Shown piece after piece: positions 26,645 to 34,796 of a stretch of 48,262 nt of DNA. The position numbers were made by a program, and so were the translations under genes. Every line of letters begins with the position of its first letter. Within the stretch, counting starts at the first letter, position 1. The notes below the pieces were generated by a model. It was not told the DNA's origin and ran no database searches. It saw only the letters and a program-made list of their open reading frames with translations. This DNA is from a virus, in the IMG/VR virus record IMGVR_UViG_3300025168_000140, positions 1 to 48,262 of that record; one strand, given 5' to 3'.

Positions 26645-29185
26645 TTAATTTCCTTCATCTGGGAGGAAAGGGTCAGGGTACATGGTCTGATTAGGCCGCA
26701 ACGCGATCGAGAGCAGGTATATTCGTTCTTCTTCCGTATAGCCATCCTTATCCGCATCGGCTTCTTTCCTTGTTCTTCGGGGTACCCCTTCAGTTATCTC
26801 AGGGATAAATTGACCAACTGTCATTTTTAAGGAATTATTAGAATTTTCTACAGAGTCACCAATAACATCAACCCTGGTTAATTCAAAATTAGAATAAGCG
26901 TCATCATTGGATAAGTAGTGTCTAGCCCCCACGATCTTATATCTTCCTGTAAATACCGAGAGAGCCGAATCCTTAGGTAATAAAGACCCAACAACACTAT
27001 TAGTTAGACCAAAAAGAAAACAATTCCTCTCAAACAATTGAGGATGATTAAAGAAAGGTAAAGTTTTAATAGATGCCTTCATAGTAAACTTAGACACATC
27101 TGATAGCACGTCAGCGTAACTTTTTTCAATTCCGTCTTCTACCGAGTGCAGTTGGTTAGGGTCTTGGGGTGAAATTAAAAATGCAACCAAAGTTGTGAAG
27201 TCTATTAACTTTGAATCTACAATAGCATCACGTTGTCCTGAATTTAGTATTACTTTTTGGAAATCTTCTTTATCCCTTAGTAAATTTAAAATCTTAAACT
27301 GAAAGTTAGTTTTCCTATCCTCCTCTTTAATATTCGAGGTCACATACTCGGTTATGCTTTTAAATTTAACTCTAAGGTCAGAGACCACTGTATTTGTTTT
27401 TTTATTTTGAAAAGATTGAACAAGTTTAGACTTTGACTGTATATTCAACAGGTTTGCAATGTACCCCGCATTTTTAAAACTAACGTCTAAGACGTTAGAA
27501 TTTTTAACATTATGTCCAAACAAAAGGTCGTTATCGTTAACTAAATCAATCGCATAGGTGTTAGAAGCTACTCTAAAATCTGGAGTCTCTCCGTATGAAG
27601 AACCTTTACTCCTAAGTTTATTAAAGAACTCTTCATAAAAAAGATTAGAATATTTTGCCCAACCCTCCGCGCTTCGAGACTGAGAAGTAGCTCGAACTCT
27701 AAGAGGAAGCTCAGTGGTATAAGGGGAGTTAGGATAAATCAAATCCTTGACACTCTCCTTTTCTCCGAAGATTATGATACTACTTTCATCAGTACCGATA
27801 AGGCCACACTGTTTTAGTAGTTTAAGGATTCTCATATCCGATTCCTCAAACAGAACTAACTCTGTATTTTTTTTCCGAAGTGACCTAAGACCTCTATAAA
27901 AAGTGTATAAAGGGGCAAGAGCAGTGTCCACTCTTTTAACCTCGCTGTTGGCTTTCCAGGTGTAGGACATTGCTAAAGAGAAAGCGTCATCGGTTACGCG
28001 ATCAATGTCCTTCTCCATAACATAGTCAGGATTCTGCCTTACAGGAGGCACTACCCTAGCTGTAGGTATAATAAGATCCCCAGGCTTCGGTGGTTTGCTT
28101 CTCTGTTTCTCCCTGGCTACTCGAAGGGTTCTATCATCATCACTTTCCCCCTGTATAATTCGGTTGGGGTCTAGGGGTTTAAGGGACATAGATGAGTCGA
28201 TTTGACCTTCGTTATCTGGATTCAAATTCCTATAAACCTTAGCAGTGTCACTGTCCGGGTTCTGGATGTCTTCAAAACCTACATCTATTTCTAATTGAAT
28301 CCCTAAATTATTTAAACTAGACTGGTAATCAAAAATTGAAGAGTCTAAAGATGCAATTGGGCCACGGGGAGGTAAAACAAGCCCTCCTCCAGATACAGAA
28401 GCATCAAAGTCATGAGAAAAAGAAATTAAGAAATTATCTAAAGGTGTGTTATGAAATAAGCTCTTTAAGTAAGCATCTAATAACGACCTTATATAAAAAT
28501 TCCAGATGTCGTGAGTTCCCGGCCCAGGAAATGGCCTGCTTGAAAAAGAGTTTAATGGAAGAGGAATTTTAGCATCTAGCCTTATCTCATCAAACTTATT
28601 TTTTTTAGAATCAAACTTAGATTCCAATTCAGCGTAAGACCTATCATTTAAAAACTTATCAGTAAATACTTTTACGGAATTAGGGTCAGGCACAAAAAAG
28701 AGTTCTATTTCCCTAACCCCGTCAGAGTTAACATTTAATTTAGCATCCTGTAGGACCATAGTGTATGGTCCCGACCAAGTACTAATATCGTCACCAGCAC
28801 CATAGGAAATGTAGAACCTGCTAGAGTCCGAAATAGCCTTATCTAGATTCGGGCTATTAAATGACTTTCCGCTTAGTAACCGCTCTTGAGCGAGATAGTC
28901 CACCGGATTTCGATCTAAAACAAAGTACTCTGCTATTTTAGAAGTTTCTAGTAGCTTCAGGGTTATATAAGATTTAGACTTTCCTCCCGTTGGGAAATTC
29001 ACATCCAACTCTAAAAACCCATAACCCCTACCAGGAGAAAGAATTAATAAATCTTCTCTCTCCTCAGAACTTAATCCTTTTGTAAAACTATCAAAACTAA
29101 TCTTATTCCTGTTCTTAGGGAAGAATAAAGAGTTGATAATATTAGTGGACTTAGTTATTATTGCGTTGTAAGTTAAGGACTTCAT
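26645..29185 (-). CDS. Probable baseplate hub protein (gp27/gpD position)
   Basis: The protein has 846 residues. No domain signature is decisive. It lies between a gp53/gpX-like gene and the gp5-like spike gene, where gpD or gp27 hub proteins normally sit. The N-terminal 170 residues include SYITLKLLETSKIAEYFVLD and WSGPYTMVLQDAKLNVNSDGVREIELFF, which look like hub-type beta domains. The middle contains charged, loop-like segments (DRTLRVAREKQRSKPPKPGD) and the C-terminal third a beta domain (GRYKIVGARHYLSNDDAYSNFELTRV), resembling the end of a hub protein. It is about twice the size of T4 gp27, so it may combine hub with additional subunits. It starts one base after the upstream stop. Confidence 0.5.
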   Translation of the reverse strand: MKSLTYNAIITKSTNIINSLFFPKNRNKISFDSFTKGLSSEEREDLLILSPGRGYGFLELDVNFPTGGKSKSYITLKLLETSKIAEYFVLDRNPVDYLAQERLLSGKSFNSPNLDKAISDSSRFYISYGAGDDISTWSGPYTMVLQDAKLNVNSDGVREIELFFVPDPNSVKVFTDKFLNDRSYAELESKFDSKKNKFDEIRLDAKIPLPLNSFSSRPFPGPGTHDIWNFYIRSLLDAYLKSLFHNTPLDNFLISFSHDFDASVSGGGLVLPPRGPIASLDSSIFDYQSSLNNLGIQLEIDVGFEDIQNPDSDTAKVYRNLNPDNEGQIDSSMSLKPLDPNRIIQGESDDDRTLRVAREKQRSKPPKPGDLIIPTARVVPPVRQNPDYVMEKDIDRVTDDAFSLAMSYTWKANSEVKRVDTALAPLYTFYRGLRSLRKKNTELVLFEESDMRILKLLKQCGLIGTDESSIIIFGEKESVKDLIYPNSPYTTELPLRVRATSQSRSAEGWAKYSNLFYEEFFNKLRSKGSSYGETPDFRVASNTYAIDLVNDNDLLFGHNVKNSNVLDVSFKNAGYIANLLNIQSKSKLVQSFQNKKTNTVVSDLRVKFKSITEYVTSNIKEEDRKTNFQFKILNLLRDKEDFQKVILNSGQRDAIVDSKLIDFTTLVAFLISPQDPNQLHSVEDGIEKSYADVLSDVSKFTMKASIKTLPFFNHPQLFERNCFLFGLTNSVVGSLLPKDSALSVFTGRYKIVGARHYLSNDDAYSNFELTRVDVIGDSVENSNNSLKMTVGQFIPEITEGVPRRTRKEADADKDGYTEEERIYLLSIALRPNQTMYPDPFLPDEGN

Positions 29186-29186
29186 A

Positions 29187-29477
29187 TTAGAAGTTTAGTA
29201 TGTTTATGCGATCCCCAACATTTAATTGTTGAAAAGGATCTGATACGTTATTAGACCAACACACTAACCAGTCTAAGTTAGGAGTGTCATAAAATAAATC
29301 AGAAATCTTATCTGCTCTATGCTCAAACCCCGGAGGAATAATTCCTGTCCGGTAAGGGGTGGTTTCCATGCTCCTAATAAAGTCTTTAAACTCAGGTGAG
29401 TTAAGAGAAGTAGCTACTTTTTTATTCTTATGAGTAACCTCTACATAACCCGCCTTTAAATGATTCTTATATTGCAT
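29187..29477 (-). CDS. 53: Baseplate wedge or tail protein, gp53 / gpX-like with LysM-type fold
   Basis: The protein has 96 residues. Residues 51-94 read FEHRADKISDLFYDTPNLDW, then LVCWSNNVSDPFQQLNVGD and INIL. This is the pattern of the T4 gp53 / P2 gpX group, in which a small LysM-like unit ends with a N-x-x-x-D-P-(F/L) turn and a G-(D)-x-(I/L)-x-I strand. These proteins help join baseplate wedges or bind the tube initiator. The gene overlaps the end of the 360-residue gene by 11 bases and is followed by the hub candidate after one base. The LysM-like assignment is from motif reading only. Confidence 0.65.
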   Translation of the reverse strand: MQYKNHLKAGYVEVTHKNKKVATSLNSPEFKDFIRSMETTPYRTGIIPPGFEHRADKISDLFYDTPNLDWLVCWSNNVSDPFQQLNVGDRINILNF

Positions 29478-30549
29478 CTAAGTCTCCTAACTGAGCAACG
29501 ATACCGTTACAAGGATCTAGCTCATTATTACTTATAATAGACTCCCACCCAGTCAGGTTATCTCCAGTCACAACCTTGCCCCCATCGTAATTACCGAAAT
29601 TACCAGCCCTGGATTCCACCATGTTTAAAGTTATTCTTATTCTTTTAGGAGTAAGAGTCTGCACATCATAGCCTGCTTCTTCTTCTATCTGAACGCTATA
29701 ATCTTCAACTAAACAAGGCACATTATTATACATAGCCCCGTGAGTTAGACGAACAATAGGAGGTCCATATGCGGTGTTGTCAGATCGATTCAACACAGTC
29801 CCTCTAATTAAATTTAACCAAAGGTAAACAAGATCTATGGAATCATTTAAATTTTTCAATTTACTAGGATCCTCTTTTTCATCCTTCACCGTAAAGGGCA
29901 AGAGAGAGTCAACTATGGCTTCTGCATCAAAAGGTTCTTGGTTAGTTAGTAACCCGGCGATCTTCTTGTAATAATTACGATGGTTGCTAGCATAATCCCT
30001 GCCAAAGCCTTCCTTATCCTCGATTGGTGTATCAGCTTCGCCTGCTCCCCACTCAGAAAGACTTTTATTAATTTCCTCAATAGAGTTCTCCGTTTCGAAA
30101 CCTTCTTGATTACTTATTTCTTTTAACGTAGTAAGTGTCGATACTACCCTTGAAGCTGTTGATTTCAGTTCAAACATTCTCTTGGAGGCTTCTCGCTCAG
30201 TAAAGAAAAACTTAAATTGACGTGTAAACATAGGGTCTATGCCTTCGTCGCTAGCCATTTCAATTACGTGAAGTAAAGTTATGTTAAAACTAACAGTCAA
30301 CTTTCGAGAATCTGCTCCCGCGTAAGAAAACAATTGCCCTGCTCTCCCTACAAGATTGTAGCTATTTAGGTTTGCTCTTCCTTTCTCTGAAATGATAGGA
30401 TTCTCCATAAACGGAATGAACGTCCTAATGACTCTATCATTGGATTGGGGAAACTCTAAAGTTAGATGGGATCTTTCCGCTAGCTTCCTATTGTTTTTGC
30501 GAAACCTGCTATTAGGATCTTTAAGTATATTCTTTAAAAAGCTAACCAT
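29467..30549 (-). CDS. Tail tube initiator-like structural protein
   Basis: The protein has 360 residues. The region VIRTFIPFMENPIISEKGR, then LVGRAGQLFSYAGADSRKLTV and FNITLLHV (about residues 40-95) forms one conserved-looking beta domain. It is of the kind seen in proteins between the tape measure and the hub, comparable in position to T4 gp48 and gp54. The C-terminal part includes MYNNVPCLVEDYSVQIEEE and RIRITLNMVE, two strands of a second beta domain. It follows the tape measure gene after three bases and overlaps the gp53-like gene. A role as tail-tube initiator or tube-baseplate connector is likely, but the family is not named with certainty. Confidence 0.6.
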   Translation of the reverse strand: MVSFLKNILKDPNSRFRKNNRKLAERSHLTLEFPQSNDRVIRTFIPFMENPIISEKGRANLNSYNLVGRAGQLFSYAGADSRKLTVSFNITLLHVIEMASDEGIDPMFTRQFKFFFTEREASKRMFELKSTASRVVSTLTTLKEISNQEGFETENSIEEINKSLSEWGAGEADTPIEDKEGFGRDYASNHRNYYKKIAGLLTNQEPFDAEAIVDSLLPFTVKDEKEDPSKLKNLNDSIDLVYLWLNLIRGTVLNRSDNTAYGPPIVRLTHGAMYNNVPCLVEDYSVQIEEEAGYDVQTLTPKRIRITLNMVESRAGNFGNYDGGKVVTGDNLTGWESIISNNELDPCNGIVAQLGDLDAI

Positions 30550-30552
30550 AAT

Positions 30553-32160
30553 TTAATTGTCGTCAAGAGGATTACTCTTGCCTACCTCCTTCGTAGCGGC
30601 TGTGGTCTTTTTAGACTCCCTTATAAGTTCTGTGATTTTTGCGTTTAAAGCTGGGTCACTTACAACTTGTGGGACTGTGCCTGACCTTAAAAAGTTCCCG
30701 ATATAACTTAACTGATTTGCTACCTTGGTAGACTCCGCTGTCTTCTCTTTTCTTGTCCGGTCTTCTATCCGATTGGCCTCCTTTAATTCATCAGCAGTCT
30801 TTTCAGTATTAAAATAAGTTCCAACTAAAGCAGCCCCTACACCTATGGCACCTCCGACAGCAGCACCTAAAGGGCCAGCTATCGACATACCAGTCATTGC
30901 GCCGCCGAGACCTGCGCCCAAGTAGTCCCCTTGAGATGCGGAATATAAACCACCTGCTGCGCCTGCTGCGCCGCTGCCAAGCTTAGCAAACTTACCCAAC
31001 TTACCCATGGTCTTACCCATCCCATAAGCTCCCTTTCCACCACCAAGTAAACCCGCACCCATCCCTAACGCATTTACACTTATAGCCAAACTCAGCATAG
31101 CAGGGGCTATGGCAACGATTCCCTTATGAATATCGGGTGCCTTCTCCATGAAGAAATCGTCAGCATTCTTCCTAGATTGAGCAATTGACTTTTGCAAGTC
31201 AGCTTCACTCATTCTCATTTCAGAGGTGATCTTGGTTTCATTTTTCATGGCTTTTGCTAATTGTAGAGTAGCATTATACTGCTGTTCGGTCATGTCAAGT
31301 AGTTTGGCTGAACGTGCAGCCAAACCAGACTTAAAATCGCTCTTTAGCATCTGCTCATTAACCTTTAGCACCTTAGAGAATAAAGGATTAAGGTCAGCGA
31401 TTTCCAACATCCCCTCAGTAACCGCGTTCATTGCCCCTGTCGTACCTCCAAGAGCCTGCTTTCCCATATTATCAAGAGTAGGTAAGATCATCCCCATTAC
31501 CATTTCTATTTGACTTTTCATGCCAACCCCCACACGGCCTTGGAGTTCTTTGGCAACCTCAGACATATTACCCACAGCTTCAGTTCCAAAGAAAGACAGT
31601 GCGTTTAGATTCTCAGCCATTGACTCCATTGTTTCAATTAATCTGTCATTTGAAATAAGGTAGTCTTTACTTATTTTCCTATTTGTTTCAGCGTTCTTAT
31701 TAACAGCCATAACGTCGTTACCTGTTATAGCAAGTAGCTGGGTGTTCACGCCTATGAGAGCTTTAGTATTCTGACCTGTCATGCTCATCTCATCATTAAG
31801 ATGATTCAACTGTTCAGAATTAACACGAATGCCAGCTTCAAAATTAGAAATTAAATTTTCCGATGTCTGTTCGAAACTAGCTTTTCGATCCGTCAGAGCT
31901 TTAGTATTAGCCTCTAAAAACTTATTATAAGTTGTGCCCGTAGCTAAACTACGCAATTGATTTTTATCAAATTTATTAATAGCCTCCGAGAACTTATTAG
32001 TAAAGTTATAGGACGATATTAAAGATTCCGATAAACCAATTAATGACTTATTATTACTTTTGATCAGCCGGTGAGTTATGGTCTCATTCTTATCTGAGGA
32101 TTCCAGGGCCTCTCTTAGTTTCCTAATCTCTTCCTCTAAATCGTCATTACTTAAAGCCAT
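30553..32160 (-). CDS. Tail tape measure protein
   Basis: The protein has 535 residues. The first 350 residues are helical and charged (EEEIRKLREALESSDK, NRKISKDYLISNDRLIETM). Residues about 350-455 are a long Gly/Ala-rich hydrophobic stretch (AIAPAMLSLAISVNALGMGA, GGAMTGMSIAGPLGAAVGGA), followed by a short charged helix. This is the usual composition of a tape measure, which sets tail length and enters the tube lumen. At 0.15 nm per residue it would fit a tail of about 80 nm, an estimate from length only. It starts at a TAATG overlap with the 125-residue gene. The tail assembly chaperone gene lies upstream at 36.6 kb, separated by the primase island. Confidence 0.78.
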   Translation of the reverse strand: MALSNDDLEEEIRKLREALESSDKNETITHRLIKSNNKSLIGLSESLISSYNFTNKFSEAINKFDKNQLRSLATGTTYNKFLEANTKALTDRKASFEQTSENLISNFEAGIRVNSEQLNHLNDEMSMTGQNTKALIGVNTQLLAITGNDVMAVNKNAETNRKISKDYLISNDRLIETMESMAENLNALSFFGTEAVGNMSEVAKELQGRVGVGMKSQIEMVMGMILPTLDNMGKQALGGTTGAMNAVTEGMLEIADLNPLFSKVLKVNEQMLKSDFKSGLAARSAKLLDMTEQQYNATLQLAKAMKNETKITSEMRMSEADLQKSIAQSRKNADDFFMEKAPDIHKGIVAIAPAMLSLAISVNALGMGAGLLGGGKGAYGMGKTMGKLGKFAKLGSGAAGAAGGLYSASQGDYLGAGLGGAMTGMSIAGPLGAAVGGAIGVGAALVGTYFNTEKTADELKEANRIEDRTRKEKTAESTKVANQLSYIGNFLRSGTVPQVVSDPALNAKITELIRESKKTTAATKEVGKSNPLDDN

Positions 32161-32537
32161 TACAGAATCACCTTATAAATATCTCTTAAAACGGTAACTT
32201 TTAAAGTTCTAAACTTATCACCGAAATTCATGCTTTTAACTTTAGCGTAGGTTGCGGAATTATCTTTACCGTACATAGTATTTAGTAGCTTATCAAAAGA
32301 AGCGTCATCTAAAGACTCACACACCAGAACATTATAAAGGGGGTTATCTAAGGTAGACAAGAAAATGCCACTTGAAGTCCTCCTTGAACTCACTACTATT
32401 CCGTGTCGCCTCGCCCCTCCATACGTAAATTCAATTAAATTTCCTGGGCGCAGCCCCAAATATGAAGTCTCATCCACAGAATATCTCCCAAACCTCAATA
32501 ATCTTTTGGCTAGTAAACTGGTCAATCCTCTATTCAT
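32160..32537 (-). CDS. Small protein heading the tail operon, function unknown
   Basis: The protein has 125 residues. It contains a compact beta-rich part: LRPGNLIEFTYGGARRHGIVVSSRRTSSGIFLSTLDNPLYNVLV (about residues 28-71), suggestive of a small SH3-like barrel, and ends with FRTLKVTVLRDIYKVIL. It is preceded by a CTAAATA element 25 bases before its ATG and is the first gene of the 30-kb tail operon. Its stop codon overlaps the tape measure start (TAATG). Its position between the tail chaperone block and the tape measure suggests a role in tape measure or tube assembly, but no family is recognised. Confidence 0.6.
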   Translation of the reverse strand: MNRGLTSLLAKRLLRFGRYSVDETSYLGLRPGNLIEFTYGGARRHGIVVSSRRTSSGIFLSTLDNPLYNVLVCESLDDASFDKLLNTMYGKDNSATYAKVKSMNFGDKFRTLKVTVLRDIYKVIL

Positions 32538-32561
32538 TGTAATATACTGGTAACTCTAACA

Positions 32562-32569
32562 TATTTAGT
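32562..32569 (-). promoter_or_regulatory. Putative late promoter element ACTAAATA of the tail operon
   Basis: On the minus strand ACTAAATA ends 25 bases before the ATG at 32537, within the 73-base gap that separates the tail operon from the divergent plus-strand gene at 32611. It is identical to the element at 2395-2402. The gap is the only space where transcription of the tape measure and baseplate genes could start without lying inside a gene. Confidence 0.5.
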
Positions 32570-32610
32570 GTTTTTACTGAGGTCTAGCTCCCTATTACAA
32601 TTTATAAGAT

Positions 32611-32904
32611 ATGAATACATTAGAAGAGGATTTAGTCGAAACTATTGATTTGCTTAACTTTACGTTCTCCAGTGACTTTGTGGATAAATGGAGTTTTAAA
32701 TACGGAAAGAGATTACCTAGCCTTTATCAACTTAGACTGCTTAAGTCTCTAGACACAAGAAAGCCTCTAAAGCTACAGACCGTATATAAGTTCTTAGTGG
32801 TCGATTCAGGATTTAATGAAGAACTTATAAAAACCTTCCTAGAAGATATTGACTATGAGATCTACTTTCCTATAATCAAAGGTCAACTAGGAGACTTACA
32901 ATGA
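32611..32904 (+). CDS. Small protein, function unknown
   Basis: The protein has 97 residues, mostly alpha-helical (NTLEEDLVETIDLLNFTF, PSLYQLRLLKSLDTRK), acidic at both ends. It begins a plus-strand island divergent from the tail operon and shares its 73-base upstream gap. No Shine-Dalgarno sequence is visible. The stop overlaps the start of the 50-residue membrane protein as ATGA, so the two are translationally coupled. No family is recognised. Confidence 0.55.
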   Translation: MNTLEEDLVETIDLLNFTFSSDFVDKWSFKYGKRLPSLYQLRLLKSLDTRKPLKLQTVYKFLVVDSGFNEELIKTFLEDIDYEIYFPIIKGQLGDLQ

Positions 32905-33053
32905 ATCGTGAAACACAAAAGATATATAAAGCAATTGAAACGTCAAAAAACGGTATTGAGCCAATTAATTACGGTGAGCTTGATGACTTAACAAGATTTG
33001 GAGCAATTGCTTTCATTATCTATCTTGCCTATCGCTATGCTGTAGGGGCTTAA
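32901..33053 (+). CDS. Small single-pass membrane protein (50 residues)
   Basis: The ATG overlaps the stop of the upstream gene in ATGA. The protein reads MNRETQKIYKAIETSKNGIE over its first 20 residues, then has one hydrophobic helix at about residues 34-48 (GAIAFIIYLAYRYAVG). It ends with TAA at 33051-33053, which overlaps the end of the oppositely oriented nuclease gene by four bases. The tight packing and coupled start argue that it is a real gene, although it is short. A phage membrane or lysis-related role is possible but not shown. Confidence 0.5.
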   Translation: MNRETQKIYKAIETSKNGIEPINYGELDDLTRFGAIAFIIYLAYRYAVGA

Positions 33054-33847
33054 CCCTTCTTCTCAGCAGCGATCTTCTTTTTTAGTTCCTTCTGCTCGTC
33101 AATCCTCTTGCAGACATCCGTCTCAGAGTGAAACCTTGGGCACGCTTCTTTGTACTCGCACCAGTCACAGAAGATATTCTCTTGTGCCCAGAACTCATCC
33201 TTCTTCTTCTTACGGATCCTCCAGACCTTTTCGATCTGTTGTTTCTTCCATCTATCAATTTGGAAACGTGAGAACTTAACGGCTACAAAGTTACCTGTAA
33301 CTGGGTAGTAGTGAGCGCAGTAAATCTTTTCGTAGGGAACGTCGTAAAGCTTATGAATTGCCCATGCATATCCCTTCAGTTGATTGTCATCCATTAGAGT
33401 CCTCTTCTTCTTTTCCCTCTTGGATGTCTTGTAGTCGATAACTAAATATCCTCCGTCGTTACCTTTAATTACACGGTCGATAACTCCGATAAAAGTTATG
33501 TCATTTTTCTCATCCAAAGGAACACTTACCATTTGCTCAGTAGACATGGTTTCACCCATCTTCTGATTCCATAGTATAAAGTTCTCTAAGCAGGACTTCA
33601 TCCTGTCATTCTCATGGAATGGGACCTTGTAAGTGGGGCGTTCTTGTTCAGCTATCTTCAAGAGGGACTTCATGTCCTTCTCTTTGTATCCAATCTCAAA
33701 GATCTTGTGAATGAAGGATCCGAAGTTCAACGCATCCTCATTCTTAGCTCCGAAGCCCGGTAATCTTTCTATATATCTCAGCTTGTATTTCCATAGGCAC
33801 TGGTCTATGATGTCACTGCGAGAGGCACTAATATTATTTATAAACAT
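33050..33847 (-). CDS. PD-(D/E)XK exonuclease with Fe-S cluster cysteines
   Basis: The protein has 265 residues if it starts at the ATG at 33847 (MFINNISASRSDI). The frame also permits a TTG at 33886 and an ATG at 33865, but these would sit deeper in the primase gene. The RecB/Cas4-like nuclease motifs are visible: G43xxxH47 (GSFIHKI), D124 (GVIDRV), D138-Y-K140 (VIDYKTSK) and Q156xxxY160 (QLKGYA). One cysteine at 17 and three at 227, 230 and 236 (CDWCEYKEAC) match the 4Fe-4S arrangement of the AddB/Cas4 group. It probably acts in DNA replication or recombination. The gene is divergent from the primase and the two ATG codons share CATG. Confidence 0.85.
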   Translation of the reverse strand: MFINNISASRSDIIDQCLWKYKLRYIERLPGFGAKNEDALNFGSFIHKIFEIGYKEKDMKSLLKIAEQERPTYKVPFHENDRMKSCLENFILWNQKMGETMSTEQMVSVPLDEKNDITFIGVIDRVIKGNDGGYLVIDYKTSKREKKKRTLMDDNQLKGYAWAIHKLYDVPYEKIYCAHYYPVTGNFVAVKFSRFQIDRWKKQQIEKVWRIRKKKKDEFWAQENIFCDWCEYKEACPRFHSETDVCKRIDEQKELKKKIAAEKKG

Positions 33848-34796
33848 GGGATCCGATTCTTTCATTAGAAAATACTGTTTGGACAAGTTTCACTCTAATT
33901 ATAGACTTTGTAGCGACGATACAGAACTAGTAGTTCCATCTATCTTCGTGAAAGATGACTATAAGAGGCACATGTCCATCAATACAGAAACGGGCCTATG
34001 GCGTTGTTTCAAGACTGGTGAGGTAGGCAACTTCCTTAAACTATACTCCAACCTAGAGAAGTGCAGTTACCGTGAAGCTTATGAGAAGTTCGTCTTCGAA
34101 GACTTCATGAACTCATACTCTACCCCTAGGAAGTTTGAGGAGTTCGATCCTGATAAGATCGAGTCTAACCTTGAGGAGTCAGAACATTTTAAAGTAGTTG
34201 AGGATCATCCTCTGATTCAATCCCGCATGTTAGACCAATTTAAGTTCTACATTGCAACGGGAGGCAGGTATCGGGGCAGGTTAATTATTCCTTTCATTAA
34301 CCGCAACAACAAGCTGTTCTACTTTCAAGGTCGAGCCTTAGGCGACGAAAAGCCCAAGTATTTGAACTGCAAGAATCTTAGAAGCTCTCAAGTCCTATAC
34401 CCCTTTGATTATGGCTCTCAGGAGCCTCTGTACATCACTGAGGGAGTCTTTGATTGCCTAAGCCTACAGGCAGTAGGGTTGAACGCAACGACCACTCTAA
34501 GCTGTTTTACGAGCCGTGATCAGATGCTACAACTGAGTCAGTATCGTGGTCCTCTCGTCTGCGCGTTTGATAGTGATGAGGCAGGAACTAAAGGCCGTAA
34601 GAAGTTCATGGATCTAGCTCACTGGATTAGGAGAGATGATTTGCTCACCGTTGTCCCACTCCATCCCTTCAAAGATTGGAATGAGATACTAGTTAAGAAA
34701 GGCCCTGATTTCCTAAAAGACCAAGCAGAGAAGACTCTAAAGCTTGACCCCCTTTACATCCAGTGCCTAGCGTATGATAAAGGCCATATCATTTGA
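33846..34796 (+). CDS. 61: DNA primase, T4 gp61-like (TOPRIM)
   Basis: The protein has 316 residues from the ATG at 33846 (MGSDSFIRKYCLDKF); a longer frame to 33711 would lie inside the nuclease gene and is unlikely. The TOPRIM core is clear: YITEGVFDCLSLQAVG (186-201, with Glu189) and CAFDSDEAGTKGRKKF (229-244, with Asp232 and Asp234). The N-terminal zinc-binding part is recognisable but eroded: LWRCFKTGEVGNFLKL (51-66) has Cys54 but Thr57 where the second cysteine usually stands. It makes RNA primers for lagging-strand replication with the gp41-type helicase. T4 gp61 is 342 residues. Its last 30 bases overlap the end of the 314-residue structural gene on the other strand. Confidence 0.8.
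   Translation: MGSDSFIRKYCLDKFHSNYRLCSDDTELVVPSIFVKDDYKRHMSINTETGLWRCFKTGEVGNFLKLYSNLEKCSYREAYEKFVFEDFMNSYSTPRKFEEFDPDKIESNLEESEHFKVVEDHPLIQSRMLDQFKFYIATGGRYRGRLIIPFINRNNKLFYFQGRALGDEKPKYLNCKNLRSSQVLYPFDYGSQEPLYITEGVFDCLSLQAVGLNATTTLSCFTSRDQMLQLSQYRGPLVCAFDSDEAGTKGRKKFMDLAHWIRRDDLLTVVPLHPFKDWNEILVKKGPDFLKDQAEKTLKLDPLYIQCLAYDKGHII

Noticed and set aside
33711-33845. Longer N-terminus for the primase
   Set aside because: This stretch is antisense to the conserved first part of the nuclease, and the alignment to primases begins after the ATG at 33846.
33848-33886. TTG start of the nuclease at 33886
   Set aside because: The added residues lie in the primase coding region and the conserved nuclease sequence starts at about residue 7 from the ATG at 33847; it cannot be excluded fully.
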